Assembly (NCBI GenBank): GCA_041617155.1
Contig: JBFJPL010000002.1
Span: 28,109 to 92,108 of the forward strand
From: CAMYKD01 sp041617155
GTDB lineage: Bacteria; Pseudomonadota; Alphaproteobacteria; Kiloniellales; JAKSDN01
Length of the DNA: 64,000 bases
Reading direction: 5' to 3'
Every line of letters begins with the position of its first letter. The first letter of the stretch is position 1. A program made the position numbers and the translations under genes. The notes beneath the pieces were generated by a model. That model was not told where the DNA came from. It saw nothing but the letters and a program-made list of their open reading frames with translations, and searched no databases. Below, piece by piece: positions 35,092 to 43,010 of this stretch.

Positions 35092-35436
35092 CTAGCCCGC
35101 ATCGTCCCGCCGCGCCGTGAGCGGCTTGGCCGCGGGCGCGGGACCGCGATCCTTCGGCGCGCTCAAGCTCGGCGAGGCGGTTGCCCGCTTTGCGGCGTAC
35201 GCCTGGAAATCGGCGATTTTCTCGGACATCGACTGAACCTTGGTCTGCAATTCCTCGACCCGCTCCGGCAGGTCGGGCGAGAAGGTGCCCCGCGACTTGA
35301 GCGCTCGAACGATGCGGCCCAGTTGGACCCAAATCAACAGCGCCACGGCAAGAAGCAGGTACTGCGGGTCGATCTTGGATAGAAGCGACATCACCGTTTC
35401 GAACGGGGCCATGGCGAGCTCCCACAAATACGTCAT
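35092..35436 (-). CDS. Small membrane protein with coiled-coil tail
   Basis: A 114-residue protein of unknown function. It has one membrane helix (about residues 24-40, QYLLLAVALLIWVQLGR) and then a predicted coiled coil (LPERVEELQTKVQSMSEKIADFQ, about 58-80) and an Ala/Pro-rich tail. A GGAG lies about nine bases before ATG 35436. It is downstream of a second small membrane protein on the same strand, and both lie beyond the CtrA boxes. No family is recognised; small bitopic coiled-coil proteins often localise or scaffold polar complexes. Confidence 0.65.
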   Translation of the reverse strand: MTYLWELAMAPFETVMSLLSKIDPQYLLLAVALLIWVQLGRIVRALKSRGTFSPDLPERVEELQTKVQSMSEKIADFQAYAAKRATASPSLSAPKDRGPAPAAKPLTARRDDAG

Positions 35437-35597
35437 CGCATCGGGCTCCAGCGATGTGTCTCCACGTCGCGCGGGACCGGCGGTAACCCGATCAGGCTAC
35501 AGAGCGCCTTGGCCACCGGTCAAGCGGCCTTCCGCTTAGCCGATCGAAGCCTGCGGTGTTGTGACAAATTACGGACAAGGCCCGGCTCGGGCCCGGC

Positions 35598-35825
35598 TCA
35601 GACCGTGCGGCGGCGGGCCCTGTCGCGCACCCGGACCGCGGCCATCACGCTCTGGCGGCGGTACTGCGCCCGGCCGTACCAGCGGCTCAGCAGCAAGACC
35701 GCGGCGATTCCGAAGATCAGGCTGGGATACCACCAAGGGATCAGGGCGGCGGCGTCGACAAACAGCTCGTAGTAGGGGTCGCCCAGGGCGTTCGGGCCGT
35801 AGATCTGGTCCAGCAACCATTTCAT
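35598..35825 (-). CDS. Small membrane protein behind CtrA boxes
   Basis: A 75-residue protein of unknown function with one hydrophobic helix (about residues 28-46, WWYPSLIFGIAAVLLLSRWY) and a basic C-terminus rich in Arg. AAGGA lies ten bases before ATG 35825; an in-frame GTG at 35846 is an alternative. It is the first gene reading leftward from a 307-bp intergenic region holding two full CtrA boxes, so cell-cycle control is likely. A coiled-coil membrane protein gene follows 161 bp downstream. No homology to a named family is recognised. Confidence 0.65.
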   Translation of the reverse strand: MKWLLDQIYGPNALGDPYYELFVDAAALIPWWYPSLIFGIAAVLLLSRWYGRAQYRRQSVMAAVRVRDRARRRTV

Positions 35826-35853
35826 GATCTTGGTTTCCTTGCTCACATGCCTG

Positions 35854-35868
35854 TTAAGGATTCCTTTA
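35854..35868. promoter_or_regulatory. Degenerate CtrA-like box
   Basis: TTAA-N7-TTTA, one base off the CtrA full site, 28 bases before ATG 35825. Likely a weak site cooperating with the two full ones. Confidence 0.4.
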
Positions 35869-35942
35869 CCATGGCAGCCGTTATCCGAGCGTCATGAACG
35901 CCAGCCGGCTTTGCCGTCACGCCTATGAAAGAACAGCGGACG

Positions 35943-35957
35943 TTAACGATCGGTTAA
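35943..35957. promoter_or_regulatory. CtrA box (TTAA-N7-TTAA)
   Basis: A full match to the alphaproteobacterial CtrA consensus, with spacer CGATCGG; flanking CCA on the right extends it to the preferred TTAACCA form. It lies about 118 bp upstream of the small membrane protein start. Confidence 0.7.
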
Positions 35958-36077
35958 CCATAACAGGCGGCGCAAGAAGCAGACAAAGGATGAAGATCGT
36001 TCATCTAAAATATTGTTTTGATTGCAAACAGACTGCGATTCAGAGTTCCGGAACCCGGTCGATCGGCGGAGACCGCG

Positions 36078-36092
36078 TTAACCTTTGGTTAA
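36078..36092. promoter_or_regulatory. CtrA box (TTAA-N7-TTAA)
   Basis: A second full match, with spacer CCTTTGG, again followed by CCA. Together with 35943 it shares 15 of 19 bases over GTTAAC to GGTTAACCA, so the two look like deliberate duplicates. Confidence 0.7.
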
Positions 36093-36132
36093 CCAAGAGC
36101 GGCGGTCCGCCGGGTCGCTAGGCTCCTAGCCG

Positions 36133-37023
36133 TCATGGCCCATCTGGCCCCGGTCGAGGCGGCCGGTCATCGGGCTGCGGCCGGTTGTCGCTGCCGCGCG
36201 GGCGCCGGCCATAGAGGAGGGCTGCAAAGCGACGGCATAAGCGGCCGTGCCATTCGATTTCGTCCTGGGTGGCCGGATCGGGCCAGAAGGCATGGCTGTG
36301 GTCGATCCAGGCCTCGATCTCCGGCTGGCTGAAGAACGGTCGAATCAGGGCCGCGGTGATCAGCCCGGCGATCGTCAGGGACGGCAAGAGCATCACTTGC
36401 GCGACGACGAAAAGGCCGCCTAGGATTGCCAGGCCCACGGCCGACAAGAGCGGTACGGAAAGGCTCCCGTAAACCCAGTTCAGCACCGGCAGAGTCGCGG
36501 CGAGCCAGGCGGTGAGACCTGTTGTCAGATACAGCCAGTCAACCGCCAATTCCTTGCGCGACGGCAGCCTGGGCAGCGCTATGCCGGCGGCGCAAGCCAG
36601 TGCACCGGCAAGGCCCCAGGCTTCCTGCGGGTGGCCGAATTCGAGCCTCTTGCCGTCCGATCTGATGAGCCGAAACTTTTCCCGGATGGTCCGGATTTCG
36701 GTGACCGTCGCGACATCGACCTCGGTAACCGTGGTGGTGAACCATCCGCTCCGATGCAGCAGTCGCCGTTCGGTCACCAGGGCCTCGCGCGACCAGTCGC
36801 GCCAAATGACCCAGAGCCAGTGGGCCAAGGGTCCGGCCAGAACGGTCGCCACGGACAGCAGCCCCGGTGGGTCTAGGCTGAGCAGCCCGGCCGCCGCGAC
36901 GGTGCCGAGGCTGGTTGCGTAGATGAGCGTCTCCGTCAGCCACTCGTTCGGCCGCCAGCTGCGTTTGGCGTGATACAGCACCCGCTCGCCCGGCGCCAAC
37001 AGGTCGGCGAGTTGATCGGACAT
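36133..37023 (-). CDS. bPH-domain-like membrane protein, copy B
   Basis: A 296-residue membrane protein with two pairs of hydrophobic helices. The N-terminal LLAPGERVLYHAKRS resembles the start of bacterial PH-domain (YdbT/YdbS-like) membrane proteins, and residues about 80-140 (ALVTERRLLHRSGWFTTTVTE and IREKFRLIRSDGKRLEF) could form such a domain. It is a diverged paralogue of the next gene upstream at 37064, with matching ends. The C-terminal tail is Pro/Asp/Arg rich. Function is unknown; it is last in a minus-strand row of three membrane proteins. Confidence 0.75.
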   Translation of the reverse strand: MSDQLADLLAPGERVLYHAKRSWRPNEWLTETLIYATSLGTVAAAGLLSLDPPGLLSVATVLAGPLAHWLWVIWRDWSREALVTERRLLHRSGWFTTTVTEVDVATVTEIRTIREKFRLIRSDGKRLEFGHPQEAWGLAGALACAAGIALPRLPSRKELAVDWLYLTTGLTAWLAATLPVLNWVYGSLSVPLLSAVGLAILGGLFVVAQVMLLPSLTIAGLITAALIRPFFSQPEIEAWIDHSHAFWPDPATQDEIEWHGRLCRRFAALLYGRRPRGSDNRPQPDDRPPRPGPDGP

Positions 37024-37063
37024 GTCCGGCGTGCTCGCGCCAGATCACCCGCTCGCCAGGCTC

Positions 37064-37906
37064 CTAGCGGTCATGGTCGGCCTGGCCCTGGTCGAGGGGG
37101 CCGGCCGGTGGGCCGTAGAGGGAGTCGACGAAATGCAGGCAGAATATCGTGAACCGGCCGGTCCGGGCGCCGGGCTGCGGTTTCGGCGCGAAGATGTCGG
37201 ACTGGCGCATCCAGGCGCGCATCTCGTCCCGCGTGAAGTGGGGCTTCAACGAGGCCAGGCCGGAAAGCAGGCCGAGCAGGCCGCCCGAAGCAGCCATGAC
37301 AAGGCAGAGCGTCACAAACGGCGCGCGCGCCAGGAGCGGGATGGCCTCGCCGGTCCCGTTGGCCTGCGCGCCGAGGGTGAGCGCATAGGCCAGGGCGGCA
37401 GTGAAAAAGGCCGCCAAGATCACCAGCTCCTCGGCCAGGCGGTCCTTGATGGACGGCACCCAAGGCGACGCCACGCCGGCGGCGCGGGCCAGTTCGAGGC
37501 CGACCTCCGGCGCGTGGCTCAGTCGATCGAGGACGACGATCCGGCCGTTCTTTTTGGTGACGCGGAGCGCGCGGCCGAGCACCTCGATGGTCCCGACCTC
37601 GTCGGTGGCGATATCAGTGAAATGAAGGGCCGCGCCTTCACCTTCGACGCGCAGAACGCGGCGATCGGTCACCGCCGCCTCGACGCCGGCGCCGTATTGC
37701 TTGAGGGCGATCGCCCGGCCGCCCACCAGGACCAGAAGCACACCGAGGAAGAGCGTCAGCCCGGCGCGTTCGGGGTCGGTCAGCGGACCGAGGACACCGA
37801 GTGCGAAACCGCCGGCGGCGTGCCACAGCCAGCCGGCGTCGACGGCCGGCTGGCAGTACAAGACCCGCTCGCCCGGCCGGAGGAACTGATAGAATTTTTC
37901 AGCCAT
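37064..37906 (-). CDS. bPH-domain-like membrane protein, copy A
   Basis: A 280-residue paralogue of the protein at 36133. It starts KFYQFLRPGERVLYCQP, has two helix pairs (about residues 28-65 and 165-215), the soluble part AAVTDRRVLRVEGEGAALHF with IGT-like strands, and ends in FLHFVDSLYGPPAGPL. An AGGAGA site lies before ATG 37906. The DNA just around its stop matches the region past the stop of copy B (GGCTCCTAGC context), evidence for tandem duplication. Copy B starts 40 bases downstream. Function is unknown; an envelope role is inferred. Confidence 0.75.
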   Translation of the reverse strand: MAEKFYQFLRPGERVLYCQPAVDAGWLWHAAGGFALGVLGPLTDPERAGLTLFLGVLLVLVGGRAIALKQYGAGVEAAVTDRRVLRVEGEGAALHFTDIATDEVGTIEVLGRALRVTKKNGRIVVLDRLSHAPEVGLELARAAGVASPWVPSIKDRLAEELVILAAFFTAALAYALTLGAQANGTGEAIPLLARAPFVTLCLVMAASGGLLGLLSGLASLKPHFTRDEMRAWMRQSDIFAPKPQPGARTGRFTIFCLHFVDSLYGPPAGPLDQGQADHDR

Positions 37907-37977
37907 GTGTCTCCTGCCCGCGCCCGCTTTTCGGCGCTACGCCCTGCCAATCCTGGCGGCAGCTTGCCCGAGGAGCC

Positions 37978-37992
37978 TTAATGTTTTGCTAA
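37978..37992. promoter_or_regulatory. CtrA-like box, one mismatch
   Basis: TTAA-N7-CTAA, 71 bases upstream of ATG 37906, inside the 108-bp gap behind the 38015 gene. One mismatch to the full CtrA site; may control the paralogous membrane proteins. Confidence 0.35.
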
Positions 37993-38014
37993 GGGTTGAC
38001 CATTGGACCGGCGT

Positions 38015-39178
38015 CTATCGGCCCGGGTGGTGCTTGGCGATCTTGGCCAGGACCAGGTTTTCCAGGAAATCGAGCGAGGCGCGGGGCAGGTGCTGGCCGA
38101 AGGAAAGGCGCTGGCGGTCGCCGGTGATCAGCAGCTTGACGGCGTTCTCGCCCTTGCGGCGGCCGACCGTGACCTCCTCGATCTCGCCGACCTGGATGCT
38201 CTTGCCCTTGGTCTCGCCCTTCGGGCCGACGGCATTCGCCGTGATGCGCTCGGGGTCGATTCTGAGGCGCTTGCGCGAGATCAGGTCCCAGACCACGGCG
38301 GTGACAAAGGCCACCTCGAATAGCAGGCCTAGGCCGCCCAGGAACCAGCCGACGATGGCGGGCGTGTCGTCCAGGAAGAAGCCGACGTAGACGAAGACCA
38401 GCGGGAAGGCGAGCATGATCAGAGCGCCCCACCAGGCCAGTTCCGGGCCGGTGCGCGTGACCACGATGGTATCGCCCTCGATATCGACCGCCAGGCCCTC
38501 GGCGCGTTCCCGCAGCAGCGCGTAGTCGACCTCCAGCTTGCCCTCGCGGATCAGCTCGGCGACCGGCTTGTCCAGATCCCCGGTGTCGCGCGCGACCAGG
38601 CCGTCGCTGCCCTCCTGGAGTGCCGGCAGCTCGAGCCAGCGGGCGTAGTCCTCCCACTTGCCGCGCCACCCCCGCTCGCTGTACGAGGTGTAGAGGTTGA
38701 CGCTACGCCGCCGCTCCGGATGCGCCAACTCGACCATGTAGAGGGTATAGGAGCTGTTCTTGGTCTTCACCCGGCGGCTGTGCGACAGGACGCCCTGATA
38801 GGCCGTGCGCGGCTCCTGCCAGGTCTCGGTGCCGGCGAGGCCGCGCTCCTCGACCGTGACGAAGAGATCGTCGATCGTGACGGTTTTGCGCCAGCGCAGC
38901 ATACGCAGGCCGAAGAGGAAGAGGCCGACGGCAATCGTCGGGAACAGCAGGAACAGCCAGTTCTCCGGCCGGCTCAGGTCGGGCAGGCCGTCGGCGATCA
39001 GGCCCAGGGTCGGCACGCCGCCCCAAAAGAGCGCGAACCCGCTGATGAATAGCCCGCCGAACAGGCTGCCCGTGTGCGTGACCGTTACCGGCAGCCGGCC
39101 GATCGGCACCTCCGACTGCCGGCGGCGGCCGATGTGGCCGATACGGATCCCGGTCGAACTCGCGGTGTCATGCGCCAT
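38015..39178 (-). CDS. Membrane protein of unknown function
   Basis: A 387-residue protein with two hydrophobic pairs, about residues 35-80 (GLFISGFALFWGGVPTLGL, LFLLFPTIAVGLFLFGLRML) and 235-290 (ALIMLAFPLVFVYVGFFL, GWFLGGLGLLFEVAFVTAVV). The soluble part between them (TKNSSYTLYMVELAHPERR) resembles DUF3592-like or PH-like beta domains, and the C-terminus (RIDPERITANAVGPKGETK) again looks beta-rich. No family is named with confidence. GGGAGATGG precedes ATG 39178. It heads the three-gene membrane-protein row that continues with the two bPH-like paralogues. Confidence 0.7.
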   Translation of the reverse strand: MAHDTASSTGIRIGHIGRRRQSEVPIGRLPVTVTHTGSLFGGLFISGFALFWGGVPTLGLIADGLPDLSRPENWLFLLFPTIAVGLFLFGLRMLRWRKTVTIDDLFVTVEERGLAGTETWQEPRTAYQGVLSHSRRVKTKNSSYTLYMVELAHPERRRSVNLYTSYSERGWRGKWEDYARWLELPALQEGSDGLVARDTGDLDKPVAELIREGKLEVDYALLRERAEGLAVDIEGDTIVVTRTGPELAWWGALIMLAFPLVFVYVGFFLDDTPAIVGWFLGGLGLLFEVAFVTAVVWDLISRKRLRIDPERITANAVGPKGETKGKSIQVGEIEEVTVGRRKGENAVKLLITGDRQRLSFGQHLPRASLDFLENLVLAKIAKHHPGR

Positions 39179-39261
39179 GGTCCATCTCCCGACGCCACGA
39201 TGCCCGCCCCGGGTTGGCAAGCCCTTAATCGGCGAATCACAATGCCGTGGGCGGCCGGGTT

Positions 39262-40437
39262 TCAGCGTTTCGGCGGGTGGGCGCGGACCGCGGCCTCGTC
39301 GAGCTCGGCGCCCCAGCCGGCGCCGGTCGGCACGATCAGGTGGCCGTCCTCGATCACCGGCGGGTGGGTCACCAGATCGTCCTTCCAGGGCACGTCGTCG
39401 ATGTCGATCTCCATGATCCGGAAGTTCGGGATGGCGGCGCAGAAGTGGGCGCTCATCAGGGTCGAGAGGTGGCCGTAGAAGTTGTGCGGCGCCACATTGA
39501 CCTCGAAGGCCTCGGCCATGGCGGCGATCTTGAGCGCCTCCCAGGCGCCGTTCCAGGGCACGTCGACGATCGCCACGTCCATCGCCTGCCGCTCGAGGAA
39601 GGGCCTGAAGCCGCGCCGGCCGAACAAGGATTCACACGAGGCGACCGGGGTCTTCAGCGCGCGGCGGATGTGGGCGAGCGCCGCCGGGTCGTAGGAGTCG
39701 ATCTCGAACCACATGAGCCCGAGGTCGTCGAGCGCCCGCGCGATGCGCAGATAGCCCTCGGTCTTGAAGTTGAAGTTGAGATCGAGCAGGATTTCGACCC
39801 CGGGCCCGGCGCCCTCGCGCAAGGCCTCGAGCTGCGCCCGCAGCGCCGCGATCAGGCCCGGCTCGAGGTTCAGCTCCGGGCCGCCGGGCGAGCGCGCGAA
39901 GCCGGGCATGTGCATGCGCGGCCGATCGCCGTCGAACAGGAAGATGTTGGTCTTGAGCGCCGTGAAGCCGCGCTCGGCGACCTCGCCGCCGAGCGCCGCC
40001 AGGTCGCCCAGCGAACGCAGCGGCGGCGCCCCCATGAGCTCGTGGTGGTCGAGCCGGTAGGAGCCGCAGTGCGACCAGTAGAGCCTGAGGCGGTCGCGCA
40101 CCTTGCCGCCCAGAAGCTCGTAGACCGGCACGCCCAGCGCCTTGGCCTTGACGTCGAGCAGGGCGTTCTCCAGCGCCGCGATGGCCTGTTGGACCATGCC
40201 GCCCGGCGCCTGGCGCGTGGTTGCATAGAGCCGCGAAACGATCGCCTCGATCGCCCGCGGGTCCCGGCCGATCAGGGTCTCGCCCAGCTCGGCGATGACC
40301 CCACTGAGCGCCGGGCTGCCATAGCTCTCGTTGTACTCGGCATAGCCGACCACGCCGTCGCCGGTGCCGATCTTCAGGAACGAAAAGACGCGCCACCCGG
40401 CATCGCAATGCAACTGCTCGATAAGGCTGATCTTCAT
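39262..40437 (-). CDS. Enolase-superfamily enzyme (mandelate racemase/muconate lactonizing type)
   Basis: A 391-residue enzyme with the enolase-superfamily cap and barrel. The lysine motif at the end of strand 2 reads ALKTN near residue 165, so the second lysine of KxK is asparagine. The three metal ligands are visible as LDLNF (D), MWFEID (E) and SCESLFG (E), and APHNFYGHLS carries the histidine base. This points to a dehydratase or epimerase acting on a sugar acid, but the substrate is not predictable. RBS GGGGAGG precedes ATG 40437; an in-frame start at 40458 is less likely. It ends a minus-strand row of unrelated enzymes. Confidence 0.87.
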   Translation of the reverse strand: MKISLIEQLHCDAGWRVFSFLKIGTGDGVVGYAEYNESYGSPALSGVIAELGETLIGRDPRAIEAIVSRLYATTRQAPGGMVQQAIAALENALLDVKAKALGVPVYELLGGKVRDRLRLYWSHCGSYRLDHHELMGAPPLRSLGDLAALGGEVAERGFTALKTNIFLFDGDRPRMHMPGFARSPGGPELNLEPGLIAALRAQLEALREGAGPGVEILLDLNFNFKTEGYLRIARALDDLGLMWFEIDSYDPAALAHIRRALKTPVASCESLFGRRGFRPFLERQAMDVAIVDVPWNGAWEALKIAAMAEAFEVNVAPHNFYGHLSTLMSAHFCAAIPNFRIMEIDIDDVPWKDDLVTHPPVIEDGHLIVPTGAGWGAELDEAAVRAHPPKR

Positions 40438-40499
40438 GGCACGGCCTCCCCAAGACAAACCGGCCTCGATGATAGACCGGACGGCGGCCTTTGCGGGAT

Positions 40500-41105
40500 T
40501 TAAGCGGCGGAATCGCCGGGTCGGCCGGCCAGCGCAGCGTAGCGGGCGAGGAATCGGGTCTTGGCCTCGGCGGGCGGGCAGGGGGTCAGGGTGAGGTCGT
40601 CGAAGCCTTCCGAGCGGCCGAAGAAGCGGCGGGCCTCGGGCTTGGCGAAGTCGGCCAGTTGGGTGGCTTCCAGGTAGGCGGCGGTGCGGTCGGCGCGCTT
40701 GATCAGGGCGGTGAGTTGCTTGGGCGGCACGGGCGGCAGGGCGAAGCGGATGTGGATCGCCTGCATCAGGCGCTTTTCCAGTGCCTTGTAGTCCTGGCCG
40801 ACGATGGCCTTGAAAGGCGTGATCAGGTCGCCGATGACGTACTCCGGCGCGTCGTGCAACAGGGCGGCCAGACGCCAGGCCTGGGGCGCCTTGGGCCGAA
40901 AGCGGCCGACCAGGTGCTCGACCAGCAGGGAGTGCTGGGCCACGCTATAGGCCCAGTCGCCCGCGGTCTGGCCGTTCCAGCGCGCGACCCGGCTGAGGCC
41001 GTGGGCGATATCCTCGATCTCGACGTCGAGCGGCGAGGGGTCGAGCAGGTCGAGCCGCCGCCCGCTCAGCATGCGCTGCCAGGCGCGCGGCGGCGGGGTG
41101 GTCAT
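40500..41105 (-). CDS. HD-domain hydrolase, YfbR-like nucleotidase
   Basis: A 201-residue HD-superfamily phosphohydrolase. Metal ligands are visible as SVAQHSLLVEH, LLHDAPEYVIGD and ADRTAAYLEA. This order fits YfbR-like 5'-deoxynucleotidases or related small HD proteins. It lacks an N-terminal signal and is probably cytoplasmic. ATG 41105 has no clear ribosome site. A palindromic intergenic repeat separates it from the amidotransferase upstream, so it may be transcribed separately. The enolase-superfamily gene follows 62 bases downstream. Confidence 0.85.
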   Translation of the reverse strand: MTTPPPRAWQRMLSGRRLDLLDPSPLDVEIEDIAHGLSRVARWNGQTAGDWAYSVAQHSLLVEHLVGRFRPKAPQAWRLAALLHDAPEYVIGDLITPFKAIVGQDYKALEKRLMQAIHIRFALPPVPPKQLTALIKRADRTAAYLEATQLADFAKPEARRFFGRSEGFDDLTLTPCPPAEAKTRFLARYAALAGRPGDSAA

Positions 41106-41133
41106 GCGCTTGCATAGGATGCCAAGGCCATAG

Positions 41134-41210
41134 TGTCATGGCAGGGCTTGACTCGGGCATCCAGGTTCTTAGCGGTAACCTGGATGCCCGGATCAAGTCC
41201 GGGCATGACA
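41134..41210. repeat. Palindromic intergenic repeat
   Basis: Two 34-base arms with five mismatches around a 9-base loop, ending in GTCATG/CATGAC. The inner 13 bases (GGGCATCCAGGTT) pair exactly. The word GTCATGCCCGGACTTGATCC is typical of a dispersed palindromic element in alphaproteobacteria. It lies between the amidotransferase and HD hydrolase genes. Confidence 0.8.
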
Positions 41211-41238
41211 AGAGTGGGCTCGGCTTTCGGCATGGCGG

Positions 41239-42096
41239 CTAGGGCCGCAGGCCGGGCAGGACCTGGTGCTCGATCCAGTTGCGCACCTCGGCCTGGCGGA
41301 TGTCTTCGTTCATCACGTCCTCGTCGATGCCGAGCAGCCAGGCGAGGTCCTTGCGGCCCGGGTCCTGGTGCAGGGCCTCCAGCTTGTCGACGAAGTCCTG
41401 AGCCGCGTCGAGGTCTTTGAAGAAGCCCATGTCGGTCAGCCGCTGCTTGCGGCAAAAGCAGAGCCGCGCCAGCTCGTGCAGGTCGTACTCGGGATGGTAC
41501 TGCAGGCCCCAGAAGACCCCGCCTTTATAGGTCACGGCGACCGCCTGGACCTGGCTGTGGTCGTTGCCGGCCAGGAGGACGCCGCCCGGCGGCAGGTGGG
41601 TGACCTCGTCCTCGTGGCTGATGAAGGCGTCGAACACGCTCTTCTTGCCGTGGTAGAGCGGGTGGGCCCGGCCCTGGGGCGTGAGAGCGATCTTGCGCGC
41701 GAGGCCCATCTCGCGGCCCTTGAAGTTGGGCGCGCAGCGCCCGCCGGCGGCGACCACGGCGATCTGCGCCGCCCAGCAGCTGCCGAAGCTCGGCACCTTG
41801 GCCTCGAAGGCCGCCCTGGCGAACCCGATCTGCGGGGTCACGTTGGGGTCGTCGGCATAGATCGTCAGGCTCGAGCCGGTCCAGGCGATGCCGTCGTATT
41901 GATCGATCGCCGCGCCCTTGGGCAGGGCGGAATCTGGGTCGGCCGGATAGACCACGTCGACCGCGGCGCCGGGCAGGCATTTCTTGAGCATGTTGCTGTA
42001 GAGCTCGCCCGCCGGCGTGGCGCCGCCGGCCTTGAGGCCCTCGCGGCCCTCGCGGGTATAGCCGTCGACGACGATGAAGCGTGGGCTGTTGGCCAT
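41239..42096 (-). CDS. Class I glutamine amidotransferase-like protein
   Basis: A 285-residue protein of the GATase1/GMP-synthase-like family. The nucleophile elbow is FGSCWAAQIAV with the catalytic cysteine, and the His/Glu pair is in GLQYHPEYDLHELA. A longer N-terminus than in single-domain GATase1 proteins, and a C-terminal helical tail. These proteins may act on gamma-glutamyl compounds such as gamma-glutamylputrescine or as amide hydrolases; no partner synthetase is adjacent. RBS GGGAGCAG precedes ATG 42096. Thirteen bases separate its start from the HAD gene stop, so the two are co-transcribed. Confidence 0.87.
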   Translation of the reverse strand: MANSPRFIVVDGYTREGREGLKAGGATPAGELYSNMLKKCLPGAAVDVVYPADPDSALPKGAAIDQYDGIAWTGSSLTIYADDPNVTPQIGFARAAFEAKVPSFGSCWAAQIAVVAAGGRCAPNFKGREMGLARKIALTPQGRAHPLYHGKKSVFDAFISHEDEVTHLPPGGVLLAGNDHSQVQAVAVTYKGGVFWGLQYHPEYDLHELARLCFCRKQRLTDMGFFKDLDAAQDFVDKLEALHQDPGRKDLAWLLGIDEDVMNEDIRQAEVRNWIEHQVLPGLRP

Positions 42097-42109
42097 GGCG
42101 CGCTGCTCC

Positions 42110-42865
42110 CTAACAGCCCGTGGCCAGGCGGTCGACGATCGCCGGCAGGTCCTGGTGGCGCTCGCAGATCGCGTCGGCGGTCGTGGTCGCCTTGTCCTGG
42201 TCGCGCGAGGCGGTGAACAGGATCGCCTTCATGCCGAGCGACTGCGGGCCCTTGACGTCGTTGTGGTCGCGGTCGCCGAGGTGGACCATCTCGGCGAAGC
42301 ATACGCCGAGCTGGTCGGCGGCGGACTGGAACATGGCCGGGTGCGGCTTGGAATGGCCGACCTCGTCGGAGAAGGCGAAGCCCGAGAAGAAGTCCTTGAG
42401 GCCGTGCTGGGCGAGCAGGGCGCGCAAGCCACGGCCCGGTGTGACGATGGTGTCGGAGACGATCGAGAGCTTATAACGTCCGGCCAAGGCCTCGAGCGCC
42501 GCGCCGACGCCTTCGATCGCGTCGGGGTAGATTTCGACCTCCATGACCTCGTGGGCCTCGACCAGCGCGGCGAAGGCATCGGCCGGTAGCGCGCGCCCGA
42601 GGCCTTTCAGGACCACCTGGAGCCGTTCGGCGATGGTCCAGGTGACGTGCTGGTCGTGCCAGACCCGGTTGAAGGCGGCGTCGGCCACATCGTAGGCTAG
42701 GTCGACCCTAGTCCGCTCGATCGGCTCGGCGGCGTTGAGCGCGTCCCAGACCAGATGGCGGCGCTCCTCGCGCTTCGAGCGCAGACCCCTGGCCGCGCGC
42801 TTCGGCTCGTCGGTATCGTCGTAGACGATGGTATCCCAAAGGTCGAACGTCACAGCCTTGATCAT
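42110..42865 (-). CDS. HAD-superfamily hydrolase
   Basis: A 251-residue hydrolase. Motif I is TFDLWDTIVYDD, motif II SIVSDTIV, motif III SKPHPAMFQ with the lysine, and motif IV LGDRDHNDVKG. The cap is helical (class C1), as in phosphoglycolate-phosphatase or 2-haloacid-dehalogenase-like enzymes. The presumed reaction is phosphate ester hydrolysis; the substrate is unknown. Longer open frames upstream to 43183 are shadows; ATG 42865 gives the family start. A strong inverted repeat lies between it and the Cys-rich gene. Confidence 0.87.
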   Translation of the reverse strand: MIKAVTFDLWDTIVYDDTDEPKRAARGLRSKREERRHLVWDALNAAEPIERTRVDLAYDVADAAFNRVWHDQHVTWTIAERLQVVLKGLGRALPADAFAALVEAHEVMEVEIYPDAIEGVGAALEALAGRYKLSIVSDTIVTPGRGLRALLAQHGLKDFFSGFAFSDEVGHSKPHPAMFQSAADQLGVCFAEMVHLGDRDHNDVKGPQSLGMKAILFTASRDQDKATTTADAICERHQDLPAIVDRLATGC

Positions 42866-42930
42866 CGCCGCCCAGTCTCGCGCCCGGTGAAGGGTCGCGA
42901 ATCTACGCTGCCGCCGGGGCCCTGGGCAAC

Positions 42931-43010
42931 CGAGTCTTTTCGCTGAGCCCTCAGACGCCGGGCGGTCGCGGAGGCGACCACCCGGCGTCTGAGGGCTCAG
43001 GGAAGACTCG
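42931..43010. repeat. Long inverted repeat (hairpin) past the Cys-rich gene
   Basis: A 26-base arm at 42944-42969 pairs with 42974-42999 across a four-base GGAG loop, with a single C/A mismatch. Outside it, CGAGTCTT at 42931 pairs with 43003-43010 beyond a small internal loop. The stop codon of the small protein lies in the right arm. No T-run follows, so it is not a classical terminator. It may be a transcript-stabilising hairpin or a dispersed element. Confidence 0.8.

Larger units (their letters stand above)
35826..36132. other. 307-bp regulatory intergenic region
   Basis: This AT-rich region contains no credible gene. It lies between the start of the small membrane protein (minus) and the 3' end of another minus-strand gene. 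It holds two full and one degenerate CtrA boxes (separate entries) and a 14-base palindrome GCTAGGCTCCTAGC at 36117-36130 just past the following gene's stop. A short plus-strand frame at 35894-36121 lacks any support. A small RNA cannot be excluded. Confidence 0.6.

Noticed and set aside
35894..36121. A 75-codon plus-strand frame beside the CtrA boxes
   Set aside because: It overlaps both CtrA boxes, has no ribosome site or homology, and its codon use looks non-coding.
36117..36130. GCTAGGCTCCTAGC palindrome as a terminator
   Set aside because: It is too short and has no T-run, so termination is not supported; it may only mark the duplicated 3' ends.
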